A stretch of DNA of 5,878 nucleotides from NCBI GenBank assembly GCA_023426505.1, contig JAFAAP010000024.1, positions 1 to 5,878 on the forward strand, read 5' to 3'. Each line of letters opens with the position of its first letter. Position 1 is the stretch's first letter. The notes beneath the pieces were generated by a model that saw only the letters and a program-made list of their open reading frames with translations, ran no database searches and was not told the origin of the DNA. This DNA is from Pseudomonadota bacterium (GTDB lineage Bacteria; Pseudomonadota; Alphaproteobacteria; Rhizobiales; Beijerinckiaceae). Below, piece by piece: positions 4,652-5,878 of this stretch. Both the position numbers and the translations under genes were made by a program.

Positions 4652-5866
4652 ATGGCGAAGATCAAGGTTGCCAATCCGGTCGTCGAACTCGACGGCGACG
4701 AGATGACCCGTATCATTTGGCACTTCATCAAAGAAAAGCTGATCCACCCCTATCTCGACATCGACCTGAAGTACTACGACCTGTCGATCGAGAACCGCGA
4801 CACCACCAACGACCAGGTCACCGTCGACGCCGCCCACGCCATCAAGAAGTACGGCGTCGGCGTGAAGTGCGCCACCATCACGGCGGACGAGGGCCGCGTG
4901 AAGGAGTTCGGCCTCAAGGAGATGTGGAAGTCCCCGAACGGCACGATCCGCAACATCCTCGGCGGCGTGATCTTCCGCGAGCCGATCATCTGCAAGAACG
5001 TTCCTCGCCTGGTTCCGGGCTGGACCCAGCCGATCATCGTCGGCCGCCACGCCTTCGGCGACCAGTACCGCGCCACCGACTTCCAGGTTCCCGGCAAGGG
5101 CCGCCTGACGATCAAGTTCGAGGGCGAGGACGGCACGGTCATCGAGAAGGAAGTGTTCAAGTTCCCCGAGGCCGGCGTCGCGATGGCGATGTACAACCTC
5201 GACGAGTCGATCCGCGAGTTCGCCCGCGCCTCGATGAACTACGGCCTGATGCGCAAGTATCCGGTCTACCTCTCGACGAAGAACACGATCCTCAAGGCCT
5301 ATGACGGCCGCTTCAAGAACATCTTCCAGGAAGTCTACGACAACGAGTTCAAGGCGAAGTTCGAAGCCGCCGGCATCACCTACGAGCACCGCCTCATCGA
5401 CGACATGGTGGCCTCGGCCCTCAAGTGGTCGGGCGGCTATGTGTGGGCTTGTAAGAACTACGACGGCGACGTGCAGTCCGACACGGTCGCGCAGGGCTTC
5501 GGCTCGCTCGGCCTGATGACCTCCGTGCTGATGACGCCGGACGGCCAGACCGTCGAGGCCGAGGCCGCGCACGGCACCGTGACCCGCCACTACCGCGAGC
5601 ACCAGAAGGGCAAGGAGACCTCGACCAACTCGATCGCCTCGATCTTCGCCTGGTCGCGTGGTCTCGCCCACCGCGCCAAGCTCGACAACAATGCCGAGCT
5701 GGCGAAGTTCGCGACCCTGCTCGAGAAGGTCACGGTCGACACGGTCGAGGCCGGCTACATGACCAAGGATCTCGCTTTGCTGGTCGGCCCCGACCAGAAG
5801 TTCCTCTCGACCACCGGCTTCCTCGACAAGGGCAGCGAGAACCTGCGCAAGGCGATGGCTGCCTAA
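4652..5866 (+). CDS. icd: Isocitrate dehydrogenase, NADP-dependent, eukaryotic-type
   Basis: A 404-aa enzyme that oxidises isocitrate to 2-oxoglutarate and CO2 with NADP+ and Mg2+ or Mn2+ (EC 1.1.1.42); a cytoplasmic TCA-cycle step and a source of NADPH. It closely follows the homodimeric type of human IDH1/IDH2 rather than the E. coli type. Substrate residues include KSPNGTIRN (93-101; Ser94, Asn96, Arg100), Arg109, Arg132 in GRHAFGDQY and Tyr139, at the same numbers as human IDH1. Downstream, with a 2-residue offset, are Lys210, Asp250, metal-binding Asp273 and Asp277 within the family signature starting NYDGDVQSDTVAQGFGSLG (269-287), and the NADP-binding GTVTRHYR (308-315). Length is normal and all key residues are intact. 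Codons end strongly in C or G, with C-rich choices for most amino acids, as expected for high expression. It has its own likely promoter after the PLA2-like gene. Only 12 bases follow the stop, so its terminator is not visible. Confidence 0.98.
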   Translation: MAKIKVANPVVELDGDEMTRIIWHFIKEKLIHPYLDIDLKYYDLSIENRDTTNDQVTVDAAHAIKKYGVGVKCATITADEGRVKEFGLKEMWKSPNGTIRNILGGVIFREPIICKNVPRLVPGWTQPIIVGRHAFGDQYRATDFQVPGKGRLTIKFEGEDGTVIEKEVFKFPEAGVAMAMYNLDESIREFARASMNYGLMRKYPVYLSTKNTILKAYDGRFKNIFQEVYDNEFKAKFEAAGITYEHRLIDDMVASALKWSGGYVWACKNYDGDVQSDTVAQGFGSLGLMTSVLMTPDGQTVEAEAAHGTVTRHYREHQKGKETSTNSIASIFAWSRGLAHRAKLDNNAELAKFATLLEKVTVDTVEAGYMTKDLALLVGPDQKFLSTTGFLDKGSENLRKAMAA

Positions 5867-5878
5867 GCGGTTCAGCCT

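Noticed and set aside
4649..5671. 340-aa minus-strand ORF inside icd
   Set aside because: Antisense shadow of a highly biased gene, made largely of Val, Leu, Asp, Ala and Arg; no start signal or family motif.
1..5878. Search for a mobile element, CRISPR array, toxin-antitoxin pair, defence system or tRNA
   Set aside because: No transposase or integrase motifs, no spaced direct repeats, no paired small ORFs with such motifs and no tRNA-like fold were seen; the region reads as conserved core chromosome.

Overview
The window looks like ordinary chromosomal core sequence from a GC-rich alphaproteobacterium. Supporting signs are strong G/C bias at third codon positions, long antisense shadow ORFs, promoter-like sequences close to the alphaproteobacterial CTTGAC-N17-CTATAT pattern, a eukaryotic-type NADP isocitrate dehydrogenase, and the gene order trmJ-like, hydrolase, murI, rpsD. 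A Hyphomicrobiales member such as Methylobacteriaceae would fit, but that is inference from general familiarity, not from a search.

Left half (1-3790), all on the minus strand. Read in the direction of transcription, the genes are: a small glycine-zipper lipoprotein (3494-3790) closed by a strong Rho-independent terminator; a TrmJ-type tRNA 2'-O-methyltransferase (2610-3344); an exported alpha/beta hydrolase (1346-2545); glutamate racemase murI (443-1270); and the 5' part of rpsD, ribosomal protein S4 (1-224), cut by the window edge. The methyltransferase, hydrolase and murI are tightly spaced and could be co-transcribed. rpsD appears to have its own promoter just past the murI stop, followed at once by a hairpin and a short U-tract.

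Middle (3791-4143). A 353-base divergent intergenic region contains an AT-rich island and a perfect 7-3-7 inverted repeat. It separates the minus-strand block from the plus-strand genes.

Right half (4144-5878), plus strand. A small secreted phospholipase A2-like protein (4144-4539) retains the calcium-loop, His-Asp and distal Asp signatures of the sPLA2 fold. It is followed by icd (4652-5866), complete, with a plausible promoter and a 5'-leader hairpin.

Functionally the genes serve translation (S4, tRNA modification), peptidoglycan precursor supply (D-glutamate), the TCA cycle and NADPH supply, plus three envelope or exported proteins of less certain role. I found no mobile element, CRISPR array, tRNA, rRNA or defence system. 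The items most worth a second look are the compact PLA2-like protein and the regulatory-looking DNA around it and rpsD.
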